A stretch of 34,782 nt of DNA from Candidatus Reconcilbacillus cellulovorans (GCA_002507565.1 MOXJ01000028.1:1-34782); one strand, 5' to 3'. Shown: positions 16,729 to 26,630, counted from the first letter of the stretch. Program-made: numbers and translations. Notes: generated from the letters alone by a model not told the origin.

Positions 16729-17739
16729 TCATCCCCTCGGCTTTTCTGGAGAAAGCAGGATTTTCAGAACGTCGCCCTCGGCCAGCAACCTCTCGAAACA
16801 AGCTTGTCCTTCGTCCAGCGGCGCGAACACAAATCCGTCGTCGAGGCGAATCTTGCCGGATGCCAGCCACTCAAGCGCGGTTTCGAAATCCCGCGGTTCG
16901 TAGCAAAACGCGCCGCGCAGATTCAATTCATTGCGCACTGCGACATTAACCGGAAGTTCGCTGTCGGCCTCATGGAGACCGGACAAAACGACGGTACCGC
17001 CCAACGCGGCGGTTTCCACCGCCAGACGTCGCGTCGCGCGGACGCCGACGGCATCGACGGCGACGTCGAAACCGCGTTTTCCCGCCAACTCCCGCAGCGC
17101 CTCTTCCGAAGTGACCGTGGTCGCGCCCAGCTCGGCGGCCATCCGCAGTCGGGAAGGATTTCGTTCCATCACGATCGTTTCCTTCACACCGTACACCTGA
17201 GCGACGAGCATAACGAGCATCCCGATCGGCCCAGCGCCCAACACGAGCAGCCGTTCGGTCGGACTTAGAGCGGCCAAGCGCGCGATATGGACGGCACAGG
17301 CTAACGGTTCGGCTAGGGCAGCCCGTTCCAGCGGTTCCGAATCCGGCCAGACAAACACGTTACGCTCCGGCACGGCTACTTTCTCCGCGAACGCACCGGC
17401 ACGATGCGCCCCGATAATTTGTCGGCTTGCGCAAAGCTGCGGTTTTCCCTGCAGGCATTTCCTGCAACGTCCGCACGACACGAGCGGATTGACCGCAACG
17501 CGGTCGCCGGGCTTCCAGCGCGTAACCCGAGAACCCGTCTCGATCACGATTCCCGAAAATTCATGCCCCATCACAAGCGGCGGCACGCGCAACGAGTTGT
17601 GGCCGAGATAACCGCTCAGATCCGAACCGCAAATGCCGGCCCACGCCACCCGGATCACCACTTCGTCCTCGCCGGGCGTCGGGTCCGGCCAGTCGCGGAC
17701 ACGCAATTCGCGGACGTTTTCATATACGAGCGCCTTCAA
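16729..17739 (-). CDS. Zinc-dependent medium-chain alcohol/sugar dehydrogenase
   Basis: 336 residues from TTG 17739 with a GGGGGACGGGA stretch upstream. Catalytic zinc ligands: C37 in GICGSD, H59/E60 in MGHEFSG and E144 in LAEPLA. Structural zinc cysteines C89, C92, C95 and C103. Rossmann NAD(P)-binding motif GAGPIG (168-173). This pattern fits the sorbitol/threonine/galactitol dehydrogenase branch. In the operon it would oxidise the imported sugar or polyol before dehydration. It sits between the second permease and the aldolase. Confidence 0.9.
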   Translation of the reverse strand: MKALVYENVRELRVRDWPDPTPGEDEVVIRVAWAGICGSDLSGYLGHNSLRVPPLVMGHEFSGIVIETGSRVTRWKPGDRVAVNPLVSCGRCRKCLQGKPQLCASRQIIGAHRAGAFAEKVAVPERNVFVWPDSEPLERAALAEPLACAVHIARLAALSPTERLLVLGAGPIGMLVMLVAQVYGVKETIVMERNPSRLRMAAELGATTVTSEEALRELAGKRGFDVAVDAVGVRATRRLAVETAALGGTVVLSGLHEADSELPVNVAVRNELNLRGAFCYEPRDFETALEWLASGKIRLDDGFVFAPLDEGQACFERLLAEGDVLKILLSPEKPRG

Positions 17740-17776
17740 AACGATCCCGTCCCCCTTTGCAGCCGTGCGGGAAAAT

Positions 17777-18619
17777 TCACCCTTTCAGGCTTCCCGCGAC
17801 GACTCCTTCGAGAAGATATCTCTGGAAGAACAAAAAGACCGCGAAAACCGGCACGAGCGACACGACAGACATCGCAAACATCGGCCCCCATTGCGACTGG
17901 CTGCTGGAGTCGAGAAACAGCCTTAGGCCGAGCGAAACCGTATAGCGTTTCGCATCGTTCAAATAGAGCAGCTGGCTAAAAAAGTCGTTCCACGTCCAGA
18001 TAAACGTGAAAATCGCGGTCGTCACCAACACCGGAACGGAAAGCGGCAGTGCGATTCGCCAGTAAATTTGGATCGGCCCGCACCCGTCGACCGTCGCCGC
18101 TTTGTCGAGCTCAGCGGGAAGCGTGCGCAGAAACTGAACGATCAAAAAGACGAAAAACCCTTCCGTTGCCAGAAACTTCGGCACGACGAGCGGCAGAAAC
18201 GTATTGACCCACCCGGCCTCGTTGAACAGGATATATTGCGGAATGATCAACACATGGTACGGTAACATCATGCCGACGATCATCGCCGCAAACCAGAGCC
18301 GTTTGAGCACGAAATCCAGGCGGGCGAACGCATATGCCGCCATCGAACAGGACAGTAAATTTCCCGCGATCGACAAAAACGAGACGTAAAACGAATTTTG
18401 AAAAAACGTCGCGAACGAAATGCCTGAAATGCCGCTCCAACCTTTTACGTAATTTTCCAACGTCCAAGTCTTCGGCCAGAGGCCGGGATCCGCAAAAATC
18501 TCCTGTTCCGGTTTAAACGAACTGCCTAGCAACCACAAAAGCGGATACAACATGACGACGGCTCCGGCCAAAATCAGGCCGTGCAGCGTCGCATTCCTCC
18601 AAACTGCCGCCCCCATCAT
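17777..18619 (-). CDS. Carbohydrate ABC transporter permease (MalG-like)
   Basis: 280 residues from ATG 18619, whose ATG overlaps the stop of the upstream permease (ATGATG). About six membrane helices, beginning LHGLILAGAVVMLYPLLWLL. The cytoplasmic EAA loop is ELDKAATVDGCGPIQIYWRI followed by ALPLSVPVL, which docks onto the ATPase. The protein ends YLLEGVVAGSLKG, as usual for CUT1 sugar permeases. No ATPase gene is present in this operon, so a shared MsmX-type ATPase elsewhere probably drives it, as is common in Firmicutes. Confidence 0.93.
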   Translation of the reverse strand: MMGAAVWRNATLHGLILAGAVVMLYPLLWLLGSSFKPEQEIFADPGLWPKTWTLENYVKGWSGISGISFATFFQNSFYVSFLSIAGNLLSCSMAAYAFARLDFVLKRLWFAAMIVGMMLPYHVLIIPQYILFNEAGWVNTFLPLVVPKFLATEGFFVFLIVQFLRTLPAELDKAATVDGCGPIQIYWRIALPLSVPVLVTTAIFTFIWTWNDFFSQLLYLNDAKRYTVSLGLRLFLDSSSQSQWGPMFAMSVVSLVPVFAVFLFFQRYLLEGVVAGSLKG

Positions 18620-19500
18620 TGTTCGTAGTACACCCACTTTTTCGAAGTCAGAAATCCGACGGCCGTCCAGCATGCGATCACCACCAATAAAAACCAGGCC
18701 ATCGCCGAAGCGTATCCCATATGAAACTGCGTAAAACCCTTTTCATACAAATACAACGTGTAAAACAGCGTCGCGTCCGCCGGCCCTCCCGTCCCGTCGC
18801 TGACGATGTAAGCGGGCGTAAACGCCTGGAATGAATACACCATCTGCATGATCAAATTGAAGAACAGAATCGGCGACAAGAGCGGCATCGTGACATACCG
18901 GAAACGCCCCCATTTTCCCGCGCCGTCGATGGAAGCAGCGTCGTACATCTCCTGGGGAATCTGCCTTAATCCTGCAAGAAAAATGATCATCGGCGATCCG
19001 AACTGCCAGACTTTCAGTAAAACGAGCGTATAAATCGCTGTCGACGGCGTTCCGATCCAGCTTATCCCTTGAACACCTAATAAACTTAAAAACTGATTGA
19101 TGAATCCGTCGATCCCGAACACTTTCCTCCATAAAATAGCGATCGCCACACTGCTGCCGAACAAATACGGAATATAATAAACAGCGCGATAAAAGGACAA
19201 TCCCCGCAAACCGCGATTCAACAAGAGCGCCAGCCCCAGCGCAAACGCCAGCTCGAGCGGCACGCCGACTCCGACGTAAAGAAACGTCACTTTCAATGCA
19301 TGCGCAAACCTCTCATCTTCTAAAAACATCTCGATAAAATTTCTAAATCCTATCCATCTTGGAGTCGTAAACAACTCATAATTAGTGAAGGCGAGATACA
19401 ACGAGCTGACGAACGGCACAAGCGTCACAACCGAAAATCCGACGAGCCACGGTCCCAAAAAAAGGTACGCCGCCGCGTTTTGTCGTGTCAACGACTCCAC
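18616..19500 (-). CDS. Carbohydrate ABC transporter permease (MalF-like)
   Basis: 294 residues from GTG 19500 with GGAGGGG just upstream. Six membrane helices; the N-terminus AAYLFLGPWLVGFSVVTLVPF and the segment YLAFTNYELFTTPRWIGFRNF are typical of CUT1 MalF-type subunits. EAA loop: EMYDAASIDGAGKWGRFRYV followed by TMPLLSP. Pairs with the next permease to form the channel for the sugar delivered by the binding lipoprotein. Confidence 0.93.
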   Translation of the reverse strand: MESLTRQNAAAYLFLGPWLVGFSVVTLVPFVSSLYLAFTNYELFTTPRWIGFRNFIEMFLEDERFAHALKVTFLYVGVGVPLELAFALGLALLLNRGLRGLSFYRAVYYIPYLFGSSVAIAILWRKVFGIDGFINQFLSLLGVQGISWIGTPSTAIYTLVLLKVWQFGSPMIIFLAGLRQIPQEMYDAASIDGAGKWGRFRYVTMPLLSPILFFNLIMQMVYSFQAFTPAYIVSDGTGGPADATLFYTLYLYEKGFTQFHMGYASAMAWFLLVVIACWTAVGFLTSKKWVYYEQ

Positions 19501-19525
19501 TTCCCCTCCGCCGCCGTATGGCCGT

Positions 19526-19553
19526 CGCGTGCCCGGAATACCCCGGGCACGCG
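19526..19553 (-). other. Intercistronic stem-loop between binding-protein and permease genes
   Basis: CGCGTGCCCGG and CCGGGCACGCG form a perfect 11-bp stem with a 6-nt loop, 18 bases after the binding-protein stop on the minus strand. No T-tract follows. In malE-malF type operons such hairpins protect the upstream message and give more binding protein than permease; the same role is inferred here. Confidence 0.7.
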
Positions 19554-19570
19554 AGGTCGGCCTTCTGCGG

Positions 19571-20881
19571 TTACTTCAAAATCCGTTCGGCTTCCTTGAA
19601 AAAGTCGTCGACCGCTTGTTCGACACTCTTTTTCTTGAATGCCACGGCCTCGTTTGCCAGCTTGATTTGTTTGACGATTTCCGCCCCGCCGGTCGGCGAC
19701 AAGTTCGGCGCCCGGGCGATGTCGGATACTTTCTGGACGAATTCCAGACTTTTCACTTCGGCCGGTTTCAGAAGCGGCTTGATCAGGTCGTTCATTTTCC
19801 GCGATCCGACCGGACCGTACTCGATTTTCAGGATTTTGGCGGAATCCGGATCGTTCAACAAGTAGTTGATCAGCAGCGCCGCTTCTTTCGGATGCTTGGT
19901 TTTCGCGTAAATGCTGATGTGGGTGCCGTCGAGGTCCTGGCCTTTCGTCCTGTCGGTTCCCGCCGGCACGCGGACCAAATCGATTTCGTCCTTCATCGCC
20001 TGTTGATTGGCGTTGAACTGGTTCGACGGACGCATGAGCATCGCGACTTTGCCGCGCGCAAACATTCCCTGCTCCGGAATTTCAGACGGATACTCGGCCT
20101 GCACCTCCGGCGGCGGCGTCACACCAGCTTTGCGAAGCTTGTCCCACAGCGACAGCCAGTCGATCAAATCCTGACGATCGAAGCCGAGCTTGCCGTCCGG
20201 CGAGAACAAATCTTTGCCCCGCCCGAGGAAGAACGCCCGGAACTCGTATTCGTCGCCGCCGTAATCTCCCGTCGCCCATACGTCCGTGATGCCGTTTTTC
20301 TTGAGCGCCTCCTGCAGCTCGATCACCTTGGCGACGAACTCGTCCCACGTCCAGTCGAACCGCGGCGGGCTGACGCCGACGCGTTTGAACAGATCGGCGT
20401 TGTAGAACGTCGCGGAAGCGATCGTCCCGATGGAAATCATGTACGTTTTACCGTTCAGCTTGCCGCTGTCCAGCACCGGCTGGCTGAAGTCGGACACGTC
20501 GATCGCCTTCGACGCGATCAGGTCGTCGAGCGGCAGCAGCTGGCCGCGCTGCACGTAATCGCTCGACCGTTTGCGCGCCATCGTCATGACGTCGGGCGCC
20601 GAGCCTGCGGCCATTTGGGTGTTCAGTTTGTCGAAAAAGGCGTTGATGTCCGTATATTCCCGCTTGAGTGTGATGTGCGGGTACTTTTCCTGGAACTTGT
20701 CCAACGTCTCATTCCACAGCTTGTGCCGCGCTTCTCCCCCCCACCAGGCGACGCGAAGTTCGACTTTTTCGGGGGACGCCGCAGGCGACGCCCCGCTTTC
20801 TTCTGATTTCGGCGCCCCGCCGCATGCGGCGAGCGACACTACCAGTACCGCGCAACATACCGCCGTCCATCCTCTGTTCAT
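19571..20881 (-). CDS. Sugar-binding lipoprotein of CUT1 ABC transporter
   Basis: 436 residues; ATG with GGAGGGG upstream. Lipoprotein signal with lipobox SLAAC (Cys20), then a Ser/Ala/Pro spacer. The body has the extracellular solute-binding family 1 pattern: VELRVAWWGGEARHK, FQEKYPHITLKREYTD, LNTQMAAGSAPDVMTMAR, and later GQLLPLDDL, FNWTWDE-like FDWTWDEFVAKV and AALLINYLLNDPDSAKIL. It captures sugar outside the membrane for the two permeases. First gene of an eight-gene minus-strand operon running to 11189. Candidate -10 boxes upstream are poor, as expected for an activator-dependent promoter. Confidence 0.93.
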   Translation of the reverse strand: MNRGWTAVCCAVLVVSLAACGGAPKSEESGASPAASPEKVELRVAWWGGEARHKLWNETLDKFQEKYPHITLKREYTDINAFFDKLNTQMAAGSAPDVMTMARKRSSDYVQRGQLLPLDDLIASKAIDVSDFSQPVLDSGKLNGKTYMISIGTIASATFYNADLFKRVGVSPPRFDWTWDEFVAKVIELQEALKKNGITDVWATGDYGGDEYEFRAFFLGRGKDLFSPDGKLGFDRQDLIDWLSLWDKLRKAGVTPPPEVQAEYPSEIPEQGMFARGKVAMLMRPSNQFNANQQAMKDEIDLVRVPAGTDRTKGQDLDGTHISIYAKTKHPKEAALLINYLLNDPDSAKILKIEYGPVGSRKMNDLIKPLLKPAEVKSLEFVQKVSDIARAPNLSPTGGAEIVKQIKLANEAVAFKKKSVEQAVDDFFKEAERILK

Positions 20882-20953
20882 CGGATGATCACCCCTCCTT
20901 CGATGTATATTGAACCAGACCTTATACCGGTAAGCCCATGGAGAATGTTCATG

Positions 20954-21060
20954 TCTTTTTGCACGCCGGTAAGGGGAAGGGCCGGTTTTGCCGGAATCGT
21001 TCCGGCCGTTTTTTTGGGACGTCCGGTTCGAGGGGGAGCATCGCGCGCTCTTGTGGCTGT
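20954..21060 (+). pseudogene. Decayed partial copy of the DUF6922-like gene and its promoter
   Basis: The stretch matches three separate blocks of the intact gene region at 22905-23160. Block one is the promoter -35 region (CTTTTTGCAC then CCGGTAAGGGGAAGGG). Block two begins at GGTTTTGCCGGAATCG and encodes LPESFRPFFWDVRFE. Block three encodes HRALLWL. Two deletions separate the blocks: about 90 bases that removed the -10 box, ribosome site and start codon, and exactly 54 bases (18 codons) between GAGG repeats. The reading frame then runs into unrelated sequence antisense to sigK. It cannot make the full protein. Confidence 0.8.
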
Positions 21061-21072
21061 ACCCGCCCTGCT

Positions 21073-21783
21073 TCAGCGTTTGGAACGCTTCGACCGGTAA
21101 AATTCGTGATACAGCTTCATTAGCGCCCGCTTTTCAATGCGCGACACGTACGAACGCGAAATGCCGAGTTCCCGGGCGATCTCCCGCTGGGTGCGTTCTT
21201 CGCCGTCGCCGTCGAGGCCGAAGCGGTGCAGCACGATTTCTTTTTCCCGCTCGTCGAGAATATCGAGATTCTGATAAATTTTACTCTTCTCGATCTTCAG
21301 CTGCACGTTATCCAGCACTTCGTCGGGCTCAGTTCCAAGAATATCAAGAAGAGTAATGGCGTTACCTTCTTTGTCCGTCCCGATCGGATCGTGGAGAGAA
21401 ACATCCTTGCGTGTCTTCTTGAGAGAGCGTAAATACATTAAAATTTCATTTTCAATGCAGCGAGCGGCGAATGTAGCGAGCTTCGTACCTTTTTCCGGTG
21501 AAAAACTTTCGATCGCCTTGATGAGGCCGATCGTGCCGATCGAGATAAGGTCGTCGACATCCTCTCGCGTATTGTCGAATTTTTTCACGATGTGCGCAAC
21601 CAGCCGCAAATTGTGCTCGATCAGCTTGTTGCGGGCGGCGATGTCTCCTTCGGCCATTCTGCGCAGGCATTCCTCCTCTTCTTCCTCCGACAGCGGCTGG
21701 GGAAACGCGTTGTTTTTGACATAGGAAATGAGCAGCGACCATTGTTTGACCAGCAGCGCAAGCGCGGCAAACAACCCGGGCAC
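21073..21783 (-). CDS. sigK: Sporulation sigma factor K precursor (pro-sigma-K), uninterrupted
   Basis: 236 residues from GTG 21783 with GGAGGTGA 7 nt upstream. Residues 1-20 ([20 protein letters not shown]) match the membrane-bound pro-sequence, and the mature form would begin at [10 protein letters not shown] as in Bacillus subtilis. Region 2 reads [35 protein letters not shown] and [19 protein letters not shown]; region 4 ends [19 protein letters not shown]. It directs late mother-cell transcription after cleavage by SpoIVFB. The gene is continuous, so no skin-type element splits it here. Strong evidence that the host forms endospores. Confidence 0.95.
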   Translation of the reverse strand: MPGLFAALALLVKQWSLLISYVKNNAFPQPLSEEEEEECLRRMAEGDIAARNKLIEHNLRLVAHIVKKFDNTREDVDDLISIGTIGLIKAIESFSPEKGTKLATFAARCIENEILMYLRSLKKTRKDVSLHDPIGTDKEGNAITLLDILGTEPDEVLDNVQLKIEKSKIYQNLDILDEREKEIVLHRFGLDGDGEERTQREIARELGISRSYVSRIEKRALMKLYHEFYRSKRSKR

Positions 21784-21833
21784 GCGCGGGTCACCTCCCT
21801 CGGTCGTCGGCGAACGTTCGGCCGGCTTTTTTA

Positions 21834-21860
21834 ATCCTATGTAGGCGGACGCCCACGCGT
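21834..21860 (-). promoter_or_regulatory. Possible SigE/SigK-type promoter of sigK
   Basis: CATAGGAT (21834-21841, minus) fits the CATAnnnT -10 of mother-cell sigma factors, with an AC dinucleotide 17 nt upstream as in SigK promoters. The Shine-Dalgarno of sigK follows. Plausible because sigK is transcribed by SigE and SigK in Bacillus, but the elements are short. Confidence 0.35.
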
Positions 21861-21920
21861 GCCTGTACGCAACTTTCCGGAGTGTCGCGACATCTAATGG
21901 ATGAGGAGGAGAACCCAATA

Positions 21921-22862
21921 ATGAAAACGGTAAAAATGCGGCCGCGGACGGCTTTGATGGCCGTTCTGATGCTGATGATGCCGCCGGCGTTTGCGTCCTG
22001 TCGTCCCGACGCAATTCCATCCGGCGGAACGACGCCGGCCGGCACTCCGACGGCAGAGGCGCGGCCGAACGATCAAGCGCAAGCGTCGGTCGTGTTCGAC
22101 GACGGTTTCGTGACCGCCGTCGACGCCGACAACCGCCGTTTTCTCGTCGCGCGAGCGGCCGGCGATCCGCCGCAAGTGCGTGCGGCTTGGTTCCGGGTTG
22201 CAGCCGAAGCTGCCGCGGCGTTTGAAACGGTCGCCCTCGGCCGACGCGTGCGCGTATGGAGCCGTGAGCCACTGCGGGAGTCGCTCCCCGAACAAGGCCT
22301 CGCTTCAAAAATTGAAATATTGCCCGACGCGCCGGCACCCGACGGCTGGGTATCCCGGCAGGCGGCCGTCGCGGCGGCACTGGCCGACGCAGGCGGCGCC
22401 GGCGCGGATTCCCGCGCTCTCCTGGCGGTCGCGGACGCCGTTTTGGCGCTTGAAGAACAATTATGGACGGTGCGTCTTGTCCGGATCGACGACGCCTTGC
22501 GCGTGACGGAAGTTTCAGTCGACGCCGCGGACGGGCGGATCATCCGGCTGAAAAACCAAGCGTTCCGCATCTTCGAACCGCGCCCGTCCGACGCCGTCGG
22601 CTCCTCGTTCGTCGTGCGGGGCAAGGCGCGCGTGTTTGAAGCGACGTTCAACTGGGAACTGGAAGACGGCCATAACCTTCTCGCTTCCGGACACGAAATG
22701 ACCGACGCCGGCGCTCCGGGATGGGGGAATTTCGCGTTCCAAGTCCGATACGAACAGCCGACCAACGCGCATCTCGGGCTTATCTTATTCGTCCATAGCG
22801 CCAAAGACGGATCGCGCGATCACGAACTGATCTTGCCCCTGAAAGCCGCGGATTTCCGGTGA
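21921..22862 (+). CDS. Lipoprotein with C-terminal Gmad2 (spore germination immunoglobulin-like) domain
   Basis: 313 residues from ATG 21921, chosen for AGGAGGAG at 21904-21911. Hydrophobic N-terminus ending PPAFASC suggests a lipoprotein, though the -3 residue is Phe rather than Leu. Residues about 55-130 ([34 protein letters not shown]) resemble a DUF3221-type beta domain; about 145-215 may be a PepSY-like stretch. The last 85 residues ([50 protein letters not shown]) fit Gmad2. Gmad2 proteins are surface proteins often tied to sporulation or germination. It lies divergent from sigK, 137 bases away. Confidence 0.75.
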   Translation: MKTVKMRPRTALMAVLMLMMPPAFASCRPDAIPSGGTTPAGTPTAEARPNDQAQASVVFDDGFVTAVDADNRRFLVARAAGDPPQVRAAWFRVAAEAAAAFETVALGRRVRVWSREPLRESLPEQGLASKIEILPDAPAPDGWVSRQAAVAAALADAGGAGADSRALLAVADAVLALEEQLWTVRLVRIDDALRVTEVSVDAADGRIIRLKNQAFRIFEPRPSDAVGSSFVVRGKARVFEATFNWELEDGHNLLASGHEMTDAGAPGWGNFAFQVRYEQPTNAHLGLILFVHSAKDGSRDHELILPLKAADFR

Positions 22863-22911
22863 GCGACGCCCTGGGGCACCCGCACCGGATGATACGGAAC
22901 GTCAAATCTTT

Positions 22912-22941
22912 TTGCACACCGGTAAGGGGAAGGGGTACAAT
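22912..22941 (+). promoter_or_regulatory. Promoter of the DUF6922/AbiEii-type pair
   Basis: TTGCAC (22912-22917), 18-nt spacer, TACAAT (22936-22941). The same -35 and spacer survive in the decayed copy at 20954-20981, while the -10 box is lost there, which supports this being the functional promoter. Confidence 0.6.
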
Positions 22942-23002
22942 AAAAGTGACGCCTCGCGTCGCGTCCTGATTTGGCGGTCGCGGTGCGCCGGGAGGTTGCA
23001 TC

Positions 23003-23317
23003 ATGAAAGAACGGAACGGCGCCGCAGCGGTTTTGCCGGAATCGTTCCGGCCGTTTTTCTGGGACGTCCGGTTTGAGGAAATCGATCTCAACGCCCACAA
23101 AACGTTCGTCATCGAAAGGTTGATGAACGAGGGGGATCATCGCGCGCTGCTCTGGCTGCTCAGGACGTTCACCGCGGACGAGCTGCGCGCCGTCGTCGTC
23201 CGCAGCCGACGGCTGACGAAGAAAACCGCCCGGTTCTGGCAGGTTTATTTCGGACTGGACGAGGTGGACATGCGGTGTTTTGGGACATCCTCGACGGAAC
23301 CCGAATTTCCGTTTTAA
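23003..23317 (+). CDS. DUF6922-like small protein, probable antitoxin partner
   Basis: 104 residues; ATG with GGGAGGT 6 nt upstream. Sequence order LPESFRPFFWDVRFEEIDL, FVIERLMNEGDHRALLWLL, LRAVVVRSRRLTKKTARFWQ matches, from memory, the DUF6922 family (WDV...D...hIIERhLxxGdxxALrWLhxxh...SRxLSxKTAxFW). Such genes commonly precede a nucleotidyltransferase of the AbiEii group, as here with a 43-base overlap, and the pair is predicted to behave as toxin and antitoxin. Role as antitoxin is inferred from position and size. The last 20 residues (from RCFGTSS) extend into the downstream gene. A degraded second copy lies at 20954-21060. Confidence 0.75.
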   Translation: MKERNGAAAVLPESFRPFFWDVRFEEIDLNAHKTFVIERLMNEGDHRALLWLLRTFTADELRAVVVRSRRLTKKTARFWQVYFGLDEVDMRCFGTSSTEPEFPF

Positions 23318-23922
23318 AACAGTCCGCCCGTCTTCCGGTCCCCGGAACCTATCTGGCGGGAGGAACGGCCCTGGCGCTTCAGCTCGGACATCGTGACTCT
23401 GAAGATTTCGACTTTTTTACACCGGAACCGTTCGATCCGGACGACGTCATCGCCGCATGGTCCGAACTCGGCGAACTGCTCGTGACCGACTCCAGGCCCG
23501 GCACCGTACACGGTTTGCTGAACGGTGTGCGCGTAACGCTTATACGATACGCAGCGCCGATGCTGGGCGAATGGCTGACGGACGACCGCATTCCCGGTCT
23601 TCGCATCGCCTCGGCACTCGACATCGCACTGATGAAAGTCATCGCGCTCAGCCAGCGGGGAGCGAAAAAAGATTTTATCGATCTGTACGCGATCCACCAT
23701 TCCGTCTGCCCGCTGGACGGCGTGATCGATCGTCTGCCTGAAAAATTTCCCGGCAAACGGATCAACTATTATCACATTCTCAAAAGTTTCGTGTACTTCG
23801 ACGACGCCGAACAGGAACCGACGCCGAACATTCGCACATCGTGGACTTGGGACGATGTCAAATCGTTTTTTAAACGAATACAGCCCGTTCTGCTTCACCG
23901 CCTCGAAGATTCCGATCGGTAA
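23275..23922 (+). CDS. Nucleotidyltransferase, AbiEii/AbiGii toxin family
   Basis: 215 residues from GTG 23275 with GAGGTGG 7 nt upstream. Motifs of the AbiEii group: YLAGGTALALQLGHRDSEDFDFF (Gly-Gly-Thr loop and metal Asp pair D44/D46), the third-strand region VRVTLIRY, then ASALDIALMKVIALSQRGAKKDFIDLYAI, which holds conserved K and D residues of family motifs. AbiEii-type enzymes transfer nucleotides to tRNA or other targets and stop growth; their partners neutralise them. Overlap with the preceding gene implies coupled translation. Terminator directly downstream. The target is unknown. Confidence 0.85.
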   Translation: MFWDILDGTRISVLKQSARLPVPGTYLAGGTALALQLGHRDSEDFDFFTPEPFDPDDVIAAWSELGELLVTDSRPGTVHGLLNGVRVTLIRYAAPMLGEWLTDDRIPGLRIASALDIALMKVIALSQRGAKKDFIDLYAIHHSVCPLDGVIDRLPEKFPGKRINYYHILKSFVYFDDAEQEPTPNIRTSWTWDDVKSFFKRIQPVLLHRLEDSDR

Positions 23923-23925
23923 AAC

Positions 23926-23971
23926 GCGGACCGAACGCGCGCAGGTGCGGCCGGTCCGCCTGACTGTTTTT
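23926..23971 (+). terminator. Terminator after the AbiEii-type gene
   Basis: GCGGACCG (23926-23933) and CGGTCCGC (23952-23959) form an 8-bp stem with an 18-nt loop; TTTTT follows at 23967-23971, reaching the last codon of the convergent HxlR gene. Confidence 0.6.
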
Positions 23972-24341
23972 ACGTCCATTTCGCCGCCCAGAGCTTCATT
24001 TCTTTCAAAATCCGATGCAAATCCTGCCCTTTCGGCGTCAACGAATACTCCACCGTGACAGGAACGGTCGGATACGCGCGCCGTTCGAGCACGCCTTTGG
24101 CCTCCAGATGGCGCAGCGTGTCGGTCAGCGCCTTCGGGCTGATGCCGCGGATGTTGCGCTGCAGCTCGCCGAACCGTTTCGTGCCCTCAAACAGCTCGCG
24201 CAGCACGAGGAACGACCATTTGCCGCCGATGACGTCCAGCGTCTTCTCGATTGAACATTCGATATGCGTCGGCTCCTTCGGTACATAATTGCGCGGATCG
24301 CGGCCTTCCGCCATCAGCGCGGACGCGATGTCGGACTCCAT
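23970..24341 (-). CDS. HxlR-family transcriptional regulator with one cysteine
   Basis: 123 residues; ATG with GGAGGG 8 nt upstream. Winged helix-turn-helix pattern of the family: CSIEKTLDVIGGKWSFLVLREL, TKRFGELQRNIRGISPKALTDTLRHLEAKG, VEYSLTPKGQDL. The only cysteine, C29, sits immediately before the first helix, the position used as thiol redox switch in YodB/HypR/QorR-like members. It is divergent from an aldo-keto reductase and an ene-reductase, enzymes that remove reactive carbonyls and unsaturated electrophiles, so control of those two genes by electrophile stress is a good hypothesis. The N-terminal 22 residues are longer than usual. Confidence 0.88.
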   Translation of the reverse strand: MESDIASALMAEGRDPRNYVPKEPTHIECSIEKTLDVIGGKWSFLVLRELFEGTKRFGELQRNIRGISPKALTDTLRHLEAKGVLERRAYPTVPVTVEYSLTPKGQDLHRILKEMKLWAAKWT

Positions 24342-24378
24342 CTTTTGTTCCCTCCGTTTTCGTCGATGTCCTACAAAA

Positions 24379-24406
24379 AGTATAGCAGCTTTCTTCCGTG
24401 AAACAA
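24379..24406 (-). promoter_or_regulatory. Promoter of the HxlR gene
   Basis: TTGTTT (24401-24406, minus), 16-nt spacer, TATACT (24379-24384). About 38 bases before the start codon. A weaker TAAAAT at 24451-24456 points the other way, toward the aldo-keto reductase gene. Confidence 0.45.
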
Positions 24407-24526
24407 CATCACGTTTGATTCACTACTTTCGCAACCTGCGCCGCTTGCGGTAAAATGAACACGGGATTCGGTCCCCTCCCGCGGCGACCGGGTGCCGAAC
24501 GAATATGAAACAGGAGGGAAACCGCC

Positions 24527-26544
<2,018 letters not shown>

Positions 26545-26557
26545 CTTTTTTTGCGAT

Positions 26558-26592
26558 CCCCGCCCGTCCCGGCGACCGGCGGGGTATTTTTT
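26558..26592 (+). terminator. Terminator after namA
   Basis: CCCCGCC (26558-26564) and GGCGGGG (26578-26584) form a stem, followed by TATTTTTT. It ends 38 bases before the spermidine synthase start. Confidence 0.8.
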
Positions 26593-26630
26593 ATGATAAA
26601 ATAGAACCAAACGCGAAAGGAGGTCGAAAC

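Noticed and set aside
20988-21356. 122-codon frame beginning PESFRPFFWDV
   Set aside because: Only the first 30 codons resemble the antitoxin-like gene; the rest is antisense to sigK. Treated as a pseudogene remnant.
21800-21833. CGAACGTTCG palindrome followed by GCCGGCTTTTTT as a plus-strand terminator
   Set aside because: Flanking bases do not pair beyond the 10-bp core and no plus-strand transcript is known to arrive there.
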